Shown in pieces: positions 16,180 through 25,033 of a DNA stretch of 64,000 nt (the stretch's first letter is position 1; the number at the start of each line of letters is the position of its first letter). Under the pieces are notes generated by a model, which saw only the letters and a program-made list of their open reading frames with translations, searched no databases and was not told the DNA's origin. The stretch covers positions 62,001 to 126,000 of the forward strand of contig CANNFB010000004.1 of assembly GCA_947503785.1 (NCBI GenBank). Reading direction: 5' to 3'. Source of the DNA: an uncultured Campylobacterales bacterium (GTDB lineage Bacteria; Campylobacterota; Campylobacteria; Campylobacterales; Arcobacteraceae). Both the position numbers and the translations under genes were made by a program.

Positions 16180-16800
16180 ATGCTAAAAGAAAAAATAAAA
16201 AATATTTGGCTGTTCTCTTCTTTGAGTTCAGACCAATTTGAAAAACTAATTGAACTTTCATTTATAGAAAAACACCAAAAAAACAGTATATTGTTTCAAG
16301 CTGGAGAGTTAAGTGAGTATTTATATATTATACTTGAGGGTGAAGTAAATATTCATAAGCATGATGATAATTCAAATGTTATTACAATAGGTATTTTCAA
16401 AGAAAATGAACTAATAGGTGAAGCTGCCTCTTTATTACATATTCCTTTTCCTTCTTCTGCTACATTTATAAGTGATGGAAAAATTATGAAAATTAAAACA
16501 AGTGTTTTTGAAGAGAACTTTTTAAATGATATTTCTATTTCAAATTCAGTGATTAAATCACTTCTCAAAAAAATACAGTTACTTCAACAAAATATCCATT
16601 TAAATATTGGCTTGAATACAAAAGATAAAGTATTAGATTTTTATTTAAAGAATACAAATTTAAGAACAAAATTAAAACAATATGAAATTGCAAATATTCT
16701 TTCAATGACTCCTGAAACATTTTCAAGAAATCTTAAAATATTAGTAAAAAATGGGAAGTTAAAAAAGATTAAAAGTGCTAGTTACGAAGTGATTTCGTAA
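16180..16800 (+). CDS. Crp/Fnr family transcriptional regulator (NssR-like)
   Basis: The 206-residue protein has an N-terminal cyclic-nucleotide-binding beta barrel (about 12-115), a long dimerisation helix, and a C-terminal HTH with the signature IANILSMTPETFSRNLKIL (about 170-188). It lacks the N-terminal cysteine cluster of oxygen-sensing FNR, so it does not bind an iron-sulfur cluster in that manner. Position behind the globin, and the matching box in front of it, suggest an NO-responsive activator equivalent to Campylobacter NssR. This ligand assignment is inferred. Confidence 0.85.
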   Translation: MLKEKIKNIWLFSSLSSDQFEKLIELSFIEKHQKNSILFQAGELSEYLYIILEGEVNIHKHDDNSNVITIGIFKENELIGEAASLLHIPFPSSATFISDGKIMKIKTSVFEENFLNDISISNSVIKSLLKKIQLLQQNIHLNIGLNTKDKVLDFYLKNTNLRTKLKQYEIANILSMTPETFSRNLKILVKNGKLKKIKSASYEVIS

Positions 16801-16809
16801 CTATTTTTT
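16779..16809. terminator. Terminator after the Crp/Fnr gene
   Basis: A 10-bp perfect stem (16779-16788 with 16794-16803), five-base loop and a following run of T overlap the stop codon of the regulator gene. The opposite strand ends the convergent small gene. Confidence 0.75.
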
Positions 16810-17055
16810 CTCTTTACTATCTATATCTATTTTTTCTTTTATTAAAGTTGTAGGTTTGTTAGGCATAGAAGGTTTAGTTATTCCTATATTACTAAGTGAA
16901 TTAAACTTCTTATCCGAAAACTTGTTTTTGCTATTTATTAAACTATCACCTTTTCCACCATGCATATCAATTTTTCCAGTATTTTCACCTGTAAATGCAT
17001 AGTTTGCAAATAGTGAACTTGATAAAAATATTGCTATTATTAAAATATATTTCAT
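16801..17055 (-). CDS. Small exported hypothetical protein
   Basis: The 84-residue protein has a clear signal peptide (MKYILIIAIFLSSSLFA, cleavage near residue 17) and a short, polar, Lys/Asn/Ser-rich mature part with no cysteine or known motif. The ribosome site AGAGGA overlaps the end of the upstream membrane-protein gene, whose stop lies two bases before this ATG, so the pair is an operon. Function unknown; location probably periplasm. Confidence 0.7.
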   Translation of the reverse strand: MKYILIIAIFLSSSLFANYAFTGENTGKIDMHGGKGDSLINSKNKFSDKKFNSLSNIGITKPSMPNKPTTLIKEKIDIDSKEKK

Positions 17056-17057
17056 TT

Positions 17058-17327
17058 TTATTCCTCTTTTCTATCTTGTTTCATATTTTTCTTATCTTTT
17101 AGATTTACTACAATACCATATATTGTAATAATAATCCAAAATATTTCTATTATAAATGATCCTAAATTAAAGTGTACAAAAAGTGAAATTAAAAGTAAAA
17201 TGGCACCTACTAAGTTTAGCAATTGATATTGCAAAGATTTAATTGTATATTTATTCATTTGTAAAAACAAATAAGCTACAACAACAAACAACATTCCAAT
17301 AAATCCAGCCCATTGATAAATATCCAT
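17058..17327 (-). CDS. CBU_0592-family small membrane protein
   Basis: This 89-residue protein has three hydrophobic helices (about 6-24, 33-50 and 55-73) and a highly charged C-terminal tail (KDKKNMKQDRKEE). The N-terminal pattern QWAGFIGMLFVVVAYLFLQ matches the small uncharacterised CBU_0592-like family. The role is unknown. It is the first gene of a two-gene operon with the exported small protein. Confidence 0.72.
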   Translation of the reverse strand: MDIYQWAGFIGMLFVVVAYLFLQMNKYTIKSLQYQLLNLVGAILLLISLFVHFNLGSFIIEIFWIIITIYGIVVNLKDKKNMKQDRKEE

Positions 17328-17420
17328 ACACTTCCTTTTTTTAGAAGTGAAATCATAGCTTTATTTTGATAAATAAGTGATAATTGGGTATTTTAAAGCA
17401 GATTATTTAAAAGGCCTTTT

Positions 17421-18134
17421 ATGAATGAACTACTACTTGGATTATTGACATTTTTTACATCAACAGTTGCAGGAGTTGTTGGAATAGGTGGAGGAATGAT
17501 GTTAATAGCTATTCTTCCAGCTTTCTTACCTCTAAATGCACTTATTCCCGTACATGGATTAACACAAATGTCTAGTAACTTTTCAAGAGCTGTATTTGGT
17601 TACAAAGATGTTCAATATGAAACAATTCCAAAGTTTTTAATTGGTTCAATTGTAGGTATTGCATTATTTGCTTCAATATTATCTATGATTTCTTTGGAGT
17701 ATGTTCCTTTATTTATTGGAGTTTATATTTTATTATCTCTATGGTCACAAAAATTTAATGATAGAATTAAAAAATATGAAAACTATTATCTTGTAGGATT
17801 TTTACAAACAGGACTATCAATAGTTGTGGGTGCAACTGGACCTTTGACTATGACATTGCTACTTAAAGATTATCAAGATAAAGATAAAGTAGTAGCAACG
17901 GGTGCTGCTTTAATGAGTATTACTCATATCTTAAAAGTATTTGTATTTATGTATTTTGGTTTTGTATTTTTTGATTATATTGGAATTATAGTTGCCATGA
18001 TAATTGGAGCAGTTGCGGGAAGCTATGCTGGAACTAAACTAAGAGATAAAATAGATGGTAAAAAGTTCTTAATGCTTTTAAAAGTACTATTATCAATACT
18101 TGCTGTTAAGGTAGTTATTGGCGTATTTATTTGA
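17421..18134 (+). CDS. TauE/SafE family sulfite or anion exporter
   Basis: The 237-residue protein has about seven to eight membrane helices and two TauE/SafE repeats, with the glycine-rich motif GVVGIGGGMM at about 19-28 and VVGATGPLT in the second half. Family members move sulfite, sulfoacetate or other organosulfur anions across the inner membrane; the substrate here is unknown. Its stop codon TGA overlaps the TTG start of the MFS gene, so they are translationally coupled. Confidence 0.87.
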   Translation: MNELLLGLLTFFTSTVAGVVGIGGGMMLIAILPAFLPLNALIPVHGLTQMSSNFSRAVFGYKDVQYETIPKFLIGSIVGIALFASILSMISLEYVPLFIGVYILLSLWSQKFNDRIKKYENYYLVGFLQTGLSIVVGATGPLTMTLLLKDYQDKDKVVATGAALMSITHILKVFVFMYFGFVFFDYIGIIVAMIIGAVAGSYAGTKLRDKIDGKKFLMLLKVLLSILAVKVVIGVFI

Positions 18135-19321
18135 GAAAAACTCTTTTTTCTAGAATATTTACCTCAAAAGAAGCATTATTATATGTAATGTCTATTTCAA
18201 TGGTAGTCTCTTTTTCCGCATGGATGAGTATACTTAATAACTTTACAATTGAAGTAGCTTCCTTTGATGGTAGTCAAATAGGTATTCTTCAAAGTTTAAG
18301 AGAGATACCTGGATTTTTAGCTTTTACAGTTATTCTAGTTTTAGCTTTTATTGCACAACAAAGATTAGTTTATATCTCGATGTTATTACTAGGATTTGGA
18401 ACTTCTTTAACTGGGTTTTTCCCAAGTGCTATGGGACTTTATATTACGACTATTATTATGTCTTTAGGCTTTCATTATTTAGAAACACTGAATCAATCTC
18501 TGAGTCTTCAGTGGTTAGATAAGAAAAAAGCTCCAGTTATTTTAGGAAAAATATCTGCTGTTAAATCTTTTACAGGCTTACTCGTATTTATTTTAATTTA
18601 TACTTTGATGAATTATTTATCTGTTGAGTATAAATATGTATATTTAATATTTGGAGGAATTAGTGCTTTCTTAGCTCTTATTTCTTGGGTTTCATTTACT
18701 CATTTTAAAGAAACAGTTATTCAAGATAGAAAAATAAGATTGAAAAAAGAGTATTGGTTATTTTATACCTTAACTTTTTTTGCAGGTGCAAGAAGACAGA
18801 TATTTGTAGTATTTGCAGGTTTTTTACTTGTTGAGAAATTTGGTGTTGATGTTCATAATATGGTTATATTACTTTTTATAAACTCAATTTTAAATATGTA
18901 TTTAGCTCCTAAAATTGGTAAATTTATTAGTATATTTGGAGAGAGAATAGCTCTTCGATATGAATATATTGGACTTGTAATAGTTTTTGTTTCTTATGCT
19001 TTTGTGGAAAATTTATATATAGCATTTGCTCTTTATGTAGTTGACCATCTTTTATTTGCAATGGCAATTGCTTTAAAAACATATTTCCAAAAAATTGCAG
19101 ATCCAAAAGATATTTCAAGTGCAAGTGCTGTTTCTTTTACTATCAATCATATAGCAGCTGTATTTTTACCAGTGTTGCTTGGTCTTGTATGGTTGTATTC
19201 TTCTTCTTTGGTATTTATAATTGGTGGATTAATAGCTAGTATTTCAGTTGTATTATCTTTTCTAATTCCACACAATCCAAGTAGAGGAAATGAAACTACT
19301 TTAGTTAAGAAAGTTAAATAA
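18131..19321 (+). CDS. MFS transporter
   Basis: The 396-residue protein has about twelve membrane helices and the general layout of the major facilitator superfamily. It starts at a TTG that overlaps the stop of the TauE-like gene (TTGA), consistent with coupled translation. It lacks a substrate signature I can recognise. A positively charged linker after the sixth helix (DRKIRLKKEYW) matches the usual MFS cytoplasmic loop. Its 3' end overlaps the convergent AEC transporter gene by eight bases. Confidence 0.82.
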   Translation: MRKTLFSRIFTSKEALLYVMSISMVVSFSAWMSILNNFTIEVASFDGSQIGILQSLREIPGFLAFTVILVLAFIAQQRLVYISMLLLGFGTSLTGFFPSAMGLYITTIIMSLGFHYLETLNQSLSLQWLDKKKAPVILGKISAVKSFTGLLVFILIYTLMNYLSVEYKYVYLIFGGISAFLALISWVSFTHFKETVIQDRKIRLKKEYWLFYTLTFFAGARRQIFVVFAGFLLVEKFGVDVHNMVILLFINSILNMYLAPKIGKFISIFGERIALRYEYIGLVIVFVSYAFVENLYIAFALYVVDHLLFAMAIALKTYFQKIADPKDISSASAVSFTINHIAAVFLPVLLGLVWLYSSSLVFIIGGLIASISVVLSFLIPHNPSRGNETTLVKKVK

Positions 19322-20228
19322 AGTAGTGTAATACAACTATTATAAACAGTGTAGATATCAAAGTTTGCACTGTTATAATTGATGACATTAAAGGAATATT
19401 TCCACCTAATTGTCTTGCTAGAATAAATGAACTTGGAGCTGTGGGTAAAACTGCGAAGATAAGTAAAACGGCAATCATTTCTTGGTCAAGAGAAAAAGCT
19501 TTTGCAATTATAAACATAAGAACAGGTGTTAGAATATGTTTTGCAAAAGAAGAAACTACGATGTCTTTTTTAGAAGATTTTATCTCTTTTAATACAAGAC
19601 CAAAACCAACAGATAAAAGTCCAAGAGGAAGTGCTGCTTGTCCAAGTATATCAAGTGTATTTACTAAAATTACAGGAAGACTTATTCCTAAAAAGTTTAT
19701 ACTCCCACCTATAAAACAACCTATTATTAAAGGATTTGTCACAATTGATTTTAAAAGATAGGTAAAAGTTAATTTATCTTGACTTACATACAAAGCAAAA
19801 GTGCTAATACATAAAACATTTATGAAAGGTATTACAAAAGTTAAAAGTATTGCTGCTAATACAATTCCATTATTTCCTAAAACTGCATCTGCAAGAGCTA
19901 AAAAAACATAAGTATTAAATCTTATTCCACCTTGTACTATTGAGGTAAAACAATCAGCTTGAAAATTTAAAAACTTATTTAAAATAAATAGTATTATCAA
20001 AACTATAAAAATAGTAATTAGTGCAGTTAATACATAATTTACGCTATCAATTGAGTCAAGAGATGCAGTCGAGAGTTTATATATTAAAAGTGAAGGCATT
20101 AAAATATAGTAAGTTAATTTATCTGCTTGTGGCCAAAAATCATGTGAAGGAAATTTTATTCTTTTGAATAAATATCCAATCATGATAAGTGAAAAAATTG
20201 GAATAAGTGCTGTAAATATATGAACCAT
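19314..20228 (-). CDS. AEC family (auxin efflux carrier-type) transporter
   Basis: The 304-residue protein has ten predicted membrane helices in two five-helix halves, as in the AEC/bile-acid-type fold, with IPIFSLIMIGYLFKR at the N-terminus and LPTAPSSFILARQLGG in the C-terminal half. Bacterial AEC proteins carry malate, malonate or similar dicarboxylates in known cases; the substrate here is not evident. It is a single gene and its end overlaps the convergent MFS gene by eight bases. Confidence 0.87.
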   Translation of the reverse strand: MVHIFTALIPIFSLIMIGYLFKRIKFPSHDFWPQADKLTYYILMPSLLIYKLSTASLDSIDSVNYVLTALITIFIVLIILFILNKFLNFQADCFTSIVQGGIRFNTYVFLALADAVLGNNGIVLAAILLTFVIPFINVLCISTFALYVSQDKLTFTYLLKSIVTNPLIIGCFIGGSINFLGISLPVILVNTLDILGQAALPLGLLSVGFGLVLKEIKSSKKDIVVSSFAKHILTPVLMFIIAKAFSLDQEMIAVLLIFAVLPTAPSSFILARQLGGNIPLMSSIITVQTLISTLFIIVVLHYFI

Positions 20229-20308
20229 GAATACTCTATAATTTTATTTAATATTTATTATATGTAAAATTTATATAAGTGGAGGTTAATTTTTTTGTAA
20301 TTTGATTT

Positions 20309-20329
20309 TAGGGTATTAAAAATACCCTA
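20309..20329. terminator. Short perfect hairpin at the end of the small gene
   Basis: A perfect 9-bp stem (20309-20317 with 20321-20329) with a three-base loop overlaps the stop codon of the 42-codon gene on the minus strand. T-runs are weak on both sides, so termination is possible but not certain. Confidence 0.45.
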
Positions 20330-20444
20330 GAATTTTATGATGTTTGTAAACAAACTTTTTAGATATTTCAAAAAACTCTAAAAAAATAGAGTTTATTTCA
20401 TCTATAAAAGATTTTTGTATATAAGAATTTGATAACGTAGCCAT
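20316..20444 (-). CDS. Small hypothetical protein (42 residues)
   Basis: A short frame with a good AAAAAGGA ribosome site seven bases before its ATG encodes 42 residues starting MATLSNSYIQKSF and ending HHKILGYF. The sequence is amphipathic, rich in Phe, Lys and Ile, with no cysteine. It fills the spacer between the AEC gene and the next forward gene, and a hairpin overlaps its stop codon. Ribosome site, terminator-like hairpin and clean spacing argue for a real gene; no homologue is known to me. Confidence 0.5.
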   Translation of the reverse strand: MATLSNSYIQKSFIDEINSIFLEFFEISKKFVYKHHKILGYF

Positions 20445-20544
20445 AATAAATCCTTTTTCTTTAGAATAATTATAATCAGATTTATTTTAAATGTAAAGAA
20501 AATTTGTTAAAATGTTAAAATATTAATAAAACAAAAGGAATAAA

Positions 20545-20733
20545 ATGTTTGTACAATTAAATGATAGAGTTTTTTTAAACTTAAACAAAATTACAAGAAC
20601 AAAGATTGATCATGTTGAAGATGGCATTAGAGTTAGATTCTATGAAGGTCAAGACCAAGTTGCAAAATCACAAAGATTTGAAGATGTTAAACAAGCTCAA
20701 AAATGGTTAAAGAAACTTCTTAAAGTTTCTTAA
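20545..20733 (+). CDS. Small hypothetical protein (62 residues)
   Basis: The 62-residue product has a compact alpha/beta pattern: strands at about 10-18 and 27-33 and a basic C-terminal helix (KQAQKWLKKLLK). It is soluble, has no known motif and stands alone with an AAAGGA ribosome site and a strong hairpin after it. Such small basic proteins are common in Arcobacter-like genomes. Function unknown. Confidence 0.7.
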   Translation: MFVQLNDRVFLNLNKITRTKIDHVEDGIRVRFYEGQDQVAKSQRFEDVKQAQKWLKKLLKVS

Positions 20734-20751
20734 TATTTCTTAACTTCAGGA

Positions 20752-20775
20752 GCAAATAAATTAATATTTATTTGC
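20752..20775 (+). terminator. Terminator hairpin after the 62-residue gene
   Basis: A perfect 10-bp AT-rich stem (20752-20761 with 20766-20775), four-base loop, then a pyrimidine-rich stretch. Confidence 0.6.
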
Positions 20776-20886
20776 TTCATCTTTTCCTTCTAAATCTTTC
20801 TTCTTCTTTATTAAAGCTATATATTTTCTATACTAAAAGATAAACTAAAATGATAAACTTACAATATAAATAAAAAAGGCAATATT

Positions 20887-22314
20887 ATGAAAGTTTTACT
20901 CACAGGTTCTACAGGATATATCGGAAGAAGACTAAAAGAGAAGCTTTTAGAAAAAGAAGACGTAACTTTACGATTATTTACAAGAAATAAAAAAACTTTA
21001 TCTGCTAAAACTATTAATACCCTTGAAGTAGTTGAAGGTGATACCTTTGATAAAGTGTCATTAAGACAAGCATTAAAAGATGTAGATGTTGCATATTATT
21101 TAATTCATTCTTTAAGTAGTAAAAACTATAAAGACTTAGATAAAATTTCCGCTCAAAACTTTTTAGATATTGCAAATGAGTGTGGTGTAAAAAGAATAAT
21201 ATACTTAGGTGGCTTAGGAATTAAAAATAAAGATACAAGTGAACACTTATTAAGTAGAATTGAAACAGGTGAAATTTTATCTTCAAATAAAAATGTACAA
21301 AATATTTGGATTAGAGCAGGTGTTATAATAGGTTCAGGAAGTACAAGTTTTGAGATAATAAGAAACTTAACAGAAAAACTTCCAATTATGACTACACCAA
21401 AATGGGTAGAAACTAAAGCTCAGCCAATAGCAGTTCATGATGTAATTAATTATCTTGTAGACTCTTTATATTTAGAAGAGAATGAAAACTTAATGATTGA
21501 TATAGGAGCAGAACAGTTAAAATATAAAGAGATGATGCTTCAAACAGCGGAGGCTTTAGGTCTTAAAAGAATAATTATTCCTTTGCCTTTTTTATCTATA
21601 AATATTTCATCTTATTGGCTAAATCTTTTTACTCCCGTACCTTTTACTGTCGCAAAAGCCTTAATAGAAGGTTTAAAATCAGAAGTAGTAATACAAAATG
21701 ACAATGCTAAGAAATACTTTCCAAATATAAAACCTTTAAGCTTTATAAGTTCAGTTAAAAAAGCAGTTGAAGAGATTGAAACAAATCAAGTTATTAGTAG
21801 ATGGTCTGATAATTCAGGAAAAATCTGGGATAAAAATCATACTAAAGAAATAGCTGATGCAATATTTTTTGATAGAAAAGAAAAAGATATAAGTAATCTA
21901 TCAAAAGAAAATATTTATAAAACATTTACTTCTATTGGTGGTAAAAATGGCTGGTTTGATTATGATTTTTTATGGGCAACTAGAGGTTTTATAGATAAAA
22001 TGATTGGTGGAGTTGGCTTAAAAAGAGGAAGAAGAGACCCTGATAAATTAAGAATTGGTGAGAGTTTAGATTTCTGGAAGGTTGTGGATGTAAAAGAGAA
22101 TGAAAGACTTTTACTTTATGCACAAATGAAAGTTCCAGGAAATGCATGGTTAGAGTTTAAAATAGAAGATAATAAACTTATTCAATCTGCATATTTTTAT
22201 CCAAAAGGAGTTTTAGGAAGATTGTATTGGTATACATTAATTCCTATTCACTATTTTGTATTTAATAATATGATTAACAGTATTATTAAAAAAGCTGGAA
22301 GTAAAAAAATTTAA
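20887..22314 (+). CDS. NAD(P)-binding SDR-type oxidoreductase with DUF2867 C-terminus (YbjT-like)
   Basis: The 475-residue protein starts with a Rossmann fold, visible as LLTGSTGYIGRRL at 4-16, and continues as an atypical short-chain dehydrogenase to about residue 300. A second domain (about 330-475) with WWKV-like and LLLYAQMKVPGNAWLEF segments matches the DUF2867 region found fused to such domains. It probably uses NAD(P)H as cofactor or as a structural ligand; a lipid or quinone substrate is only a guess. It is soluble and single-gene. Confidence 0.8.
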   Translation: MKVLLTGSTGYIGRRLKEKLLEKEDVTLRLFTRNKKTLSAKTINTLEVVEGDTFDKVSLRQALKDVDVAYYLIHSLSSKNYKDLDKISAQNFLDIANECGVKRIIYLGGLGIKNKDTSEHLLSRIETGEILSSNKNVQNIWIRAGVIIGSGSTSFEIIRNLTEKLPIMTTPKWVETKAQPIAVHDVINYLVDSLYLEENENLMIDIGAEQLKYKEMMLQTAEALGLKRIIIPLPFLSINISSYWLNLFTPVPFTVAKALIEGLKSEVVIQNDNAKKYFPNIKPLSFISSVKKAVEEIETNQVISRWSDNSGKIWDKNHTKEIADAIFFDRKEKDISNLSKENIYKTFTSIGGKNGWFDYDFLWATRGFIDKMIGGVGLKRGRRDPDKLRIGESLDFWKVVDVKENERLLLYAQMKVPGNAWLEFKIEDNKLIQSAYFYPKGVLGRLYWYTLIPIHYFVFNNMINSIIKKAGSKKI

Positions 22315-22370
22315 AAGACACTTTTAACACTCTTGTTCATGTTAAACTTTTTCAAATTCAAGGAGCAAAA

Positions 22371-23813
22371 ATGTTAGGTGAAATCAATTCATTTTTAAAC
22401 GACCTTATTTGGGGAAATATTTTAATATATTTACTTCCAGCTTTAGGTATATTTTTTACTGTTAGTTCAAGATTTGTGCAATTTAGATATTTCTTTAAAA
22501 TGTTCAATATCTTAAGAGATACATCTCATAAAAAAGATGGTCATATTAGTTCTTTCCAAGCTTTAATGTTAAGTATTGCAGGACGTGTTGGTGGTGGTAA
22601 TATTGCAGGTGTTGCAGTTGCTATTACACTAGGAGGACCTGGCGCTGTTTTCTGGATGTGGCTTATTGGTTTAATTGGTATGAGTACAAGTTTCTTTGAA
22701 TGTTCTCTAGCTCAATTATATAAAGAAAAAGATGGTCAAGATTCAGGTGTATATAGAGGTGGTCCTGCATATTACGCTACTAAAGCTTTAGGGCAAAAGT
22801 GGTTAGGATTTGTTATCTCTATTTTATTAATGATTACTTTTGGTTTTGCATTTAATGCAACACAATCGTTTATTATTACAACTTCTTTTGAATCAACATT
22901 TAATATTCCAACATGGATTACTGCTATTGTATTAACAATAATCTTTGCATCTGCGGTATTTGGTGGAATTAAAAGAATTACTAAGTTCTCTGAAGTTATT
23001 GTTCCTGTTATGGCTATGGGATACTTACTAATTGCTTTAGTTGTAATTGGTTTAAATTTTGAAAAAATTCCTGATTTAATTTCTATGATTGTAACTGAAG
23101 CTTTTAATCCTTCTTCTGCAATTGGTGGTGGTATTGGTGCTGTTATTTTACAAGGTGCTAAAAGAGGTATGTTCTCAAATGAAGCTGGACTTGGTTCTGC
23201 GCCAAATGTTGCAGCAGTTGCTTATGTAGCACATCCTGTACAACAAGGTATTGTTCAATCTTTTTCTGTATTTATTGATACAATTATCTTATGTTCTTGT
23301 ACGGCATTTATTATTCTTTTATCAGGTGTTTATGTTCCAGGTGCTCAAGGTGTTGAGGGTGTATTATTAACTCAAAATGCATTAGTAGAACATATTGGAC
23401 CATTTGGTGGATATTTTGTAACTATTGCTTTATTCTTATTTGGATTATCATCAATGTTATATAATTACTATTTAGCTGAAAATAGTTTAAACTTCTTTAG
23501 TAAAGGAAATACTCCTTTATTCGCAGCATTTAAGTTATTATGTATTGGACTTATTATTTGGGGTTCTTTCCAAGATTTAGGTTCAATCTTTGCTTTTGCA
23601 GATTTATCAATGGGATTATTAGCAGTAATAAACTTAGTTGTAATTGCACTTTTATATAAACCTGTATTACAATTAATCAAAGGTTATGATAGACAGTTAG
23701 CTGAGGGTAAAAAACCTGTATTAAGATATAACGACTATAACGAGTACAAAATAGATAAATATGTTTGGAAAGAGATAGTTGATAATATAAACGACAAAAA
23801 AACTAAAAAGTAA
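22371..23813 (+). CDS. Alanine/glycine:cation symporter (AgcS/AlsT family)
   Basis: The 480-residue inner-membrane protein has about eleven helices and the family motifs AGRVGGGNIAGVAVAI (about 70-85), GGPGAVFWMW and RGMFSNEAGLGSAPN (near 270). AgcS proteins import alanine or glycine with sodium or protons. An AAGGAG site precedes the ATG. No glycine riboswitch or amino-acid regulator is visible in the 56-base leader. A strong terminator follows. Confidence 0.92.
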   Translation: MLGEINSFLNDLIWGNILIYLLPALGIFFTVSSRFVQFRYFFKMFNILRDTSHKKDGHISSFQALMLSIAGRVGGGNIAGVAVAITLGGPGAVFWMWLIGLIGMSTSFFECSLAQLYKEKDGQDSGVYRGGPAYYATKALGQKWLGFVISILLMITFGFAFNATQSFIITTSFESTFNIPTWITAIVLTIIFASAVFGGIKRITKFSEVIVPVMAMGYLLIALVVIGLNFEKIPDLISMIVTEAFNPSSAIGGGIGAVILQGAKRGMFSNEAGLGSAPNVAAVAYVAHPVQQGIVQSFSVFIDTIILCSCTAFIILLSGVYVPGAQGVEGVLLTQNALVEHIGPFGGYFVTIALFLFGLSSMLYNYYLAENSLNFFSKGNTPLFAAFKLLCIGLIIWGSFQDLGSIFAFADLSMGLLAVINLVVIALLYKPVLQLIKGYDRQLAEGKKPVLRYNDYNEYKIDKYVWKEIVDNINDKKTKK

Positions 23814-23814
23814 T

Positions 23815-23853
23815 AAAAAACTAGCTGACTAATCTTTTAGTCAGCTAGTTTTT
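23815..23853 (+). terminator. Strong rho-independent terminator after agcS
   Basis: A perfect 12-bp stem (23821-23832 with 23837-23848), tetraloop, preceded by six A and followed by five T. Confidence 0.88.
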
Positions 23854-23902
23854 ACTAAAAATTGGTCAATATATAATGATAACTTTATATAAGGATAAAT
23901 TG

Positions 23903-25030
23903 ATGTTTAATAAAGAAGGAATACCTTTTTTTATTATTATAGTCCCTTTTTTAGCTATTTTATTTATTTCATTCTTTTCAACTTCTTATTATCTAAAACT
24001 TACAAATAATAGTTTTCAAGCTGATACTTATGAGCTTAAACAAGTATATCTTTTACAAAAAGATTATGATGAAAAAAAACTTTTAAAACTACTTAAAAAA
24101 AAAGAAAAACTTCATGAAATAAGACAAAATGAATTTAAAAAATTTATGATAATCTTGACAGTAATAATTTTTATTTTTATGGTACTTTTTTCAATCCTTA
24201 TGAACTCAATTATACATGACGTAATAAAAAAATATAAGAAAAAAGTAGAAAATAGGGAAGAGAGATTAGAGTCTTTAAATAGAACCTTAGTAACGAAGGT
24301 TAAAAAGGGTATTGAAGATGGAAAGCAAAAAGATAAAGCAATTCTTCAACAATCAAAATTAGCACGTATGGGTGAAATGATTTCAATGATTGCACATCAA
24401 TGGAGACAACCTTTAACTGAAGTTTCTGGTATTTTAATGGAGCTTGAAACTGCTACAAGATTTAAAAAAGTAACAGATGAACATATTTTAAACTCAATTA
24501 ATAAAAGTGATAAAATGATTGAGTTTATGTCAAATACAATTGATGATTTTAGAAACTTTTATAAGCCAGATAAGAAAAAAGAGGACTTTGATATTTTATT
24601 ATCTTGCAAAAAAGCTATAAATCTTGTAAATGCTTCTTTAGCAGATAGTCTTATTGTTTTAAATGTAGAAGTAAAAAAGAATAGATTTATAAATGGCTAT
24701 CCAACGGAGTTTGCACAAGTGATATTAAATCTAATCTCAAATGCAAAAGATATCTTAGTTGAAAGAAAAGTAAAAAAACCCATAATTACTCTAAGCATTG
24801 AATCTCTTGGAAATTTATGTATTATTAAAATAAAAGATAATGCCGGGGGGTTAGATGAAAAAAATTATGATTTGATTTTTGATCCATATTTTAGCACTAA
24901 AGAGTCTTCTAAAGGCACAGGTTTAGGACTTTATATTTCTAAGCTTATTATTGAAAAAAATATGGGTGGAGAATTGAGTGTACAAAACGATGAAGAGGGT
25001 GCTGTTTTTAAAATAGTACTATTAGGATAA
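23903..25030 (+). CDS. Sensor histidine kinase
   Basis: As read from 23903 the protein has 375 residues. Two membrane helices (about 9-27 and 72-94) flank a very short extracytoplasmic region, followed by a coiled-coil, an H-box (IAHQWRQPLTEV) of the kind common in Campylobacterota, and an HATPase domain with NLISNAKD, DNAGGL and KGTGLGLYIS. The frame is open to an ATG at 23876, but AAGGAT lies eight bases ahead of the ATG at 23903. The partner is the response regulator three bases downstream. The signal is unknown. Confidence 0.88.
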   Translation: MFNKEGIPFFIIIVPFLAILFISFFSTSYYLKLTNNSFQADTYELKQVYLLQKDYDEKKLLKLLKKKEKLHEIRQNEFKKFMIILTVIIFIFMVLFSILMNSIIHDVIKKYKKKVENREERLESLNRTLVTKVKKGIEDGKQKDKAILQQSKLARMGEMISMIAHQWRQPLTEVSGILMELETATRFKKVTDEHILNSINKSDKMIEFMSNTIDDFRNFYKPDKKKEDFDILLSCKKAINLVNASLADSLIVLNVEVKKNRFINGYPTEFAQVILNLISNAKDILVERKVKKPIITLSIESLGNLCIIKIKDNAGGLDEKNYDLIFDPYFSTKESSKGTGLGLYISKLIIEKNMGGELSVQNDEEGAVFKIVLLG

Positions 25031-25033
25031 AAA

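Noticed and set aside
19441-19761. 106-codon plus-strand ORF inside the AEC transporter gene
   Set aside because: Shadow of a membrane-protein gene; no ribosome site and no recognisable product.
22315-22370. Glycine riboswitch before the alanine/glycine symporter gene
   Set aside because: The 56-base leader is too short and lacks the conserved aptamer blocks.
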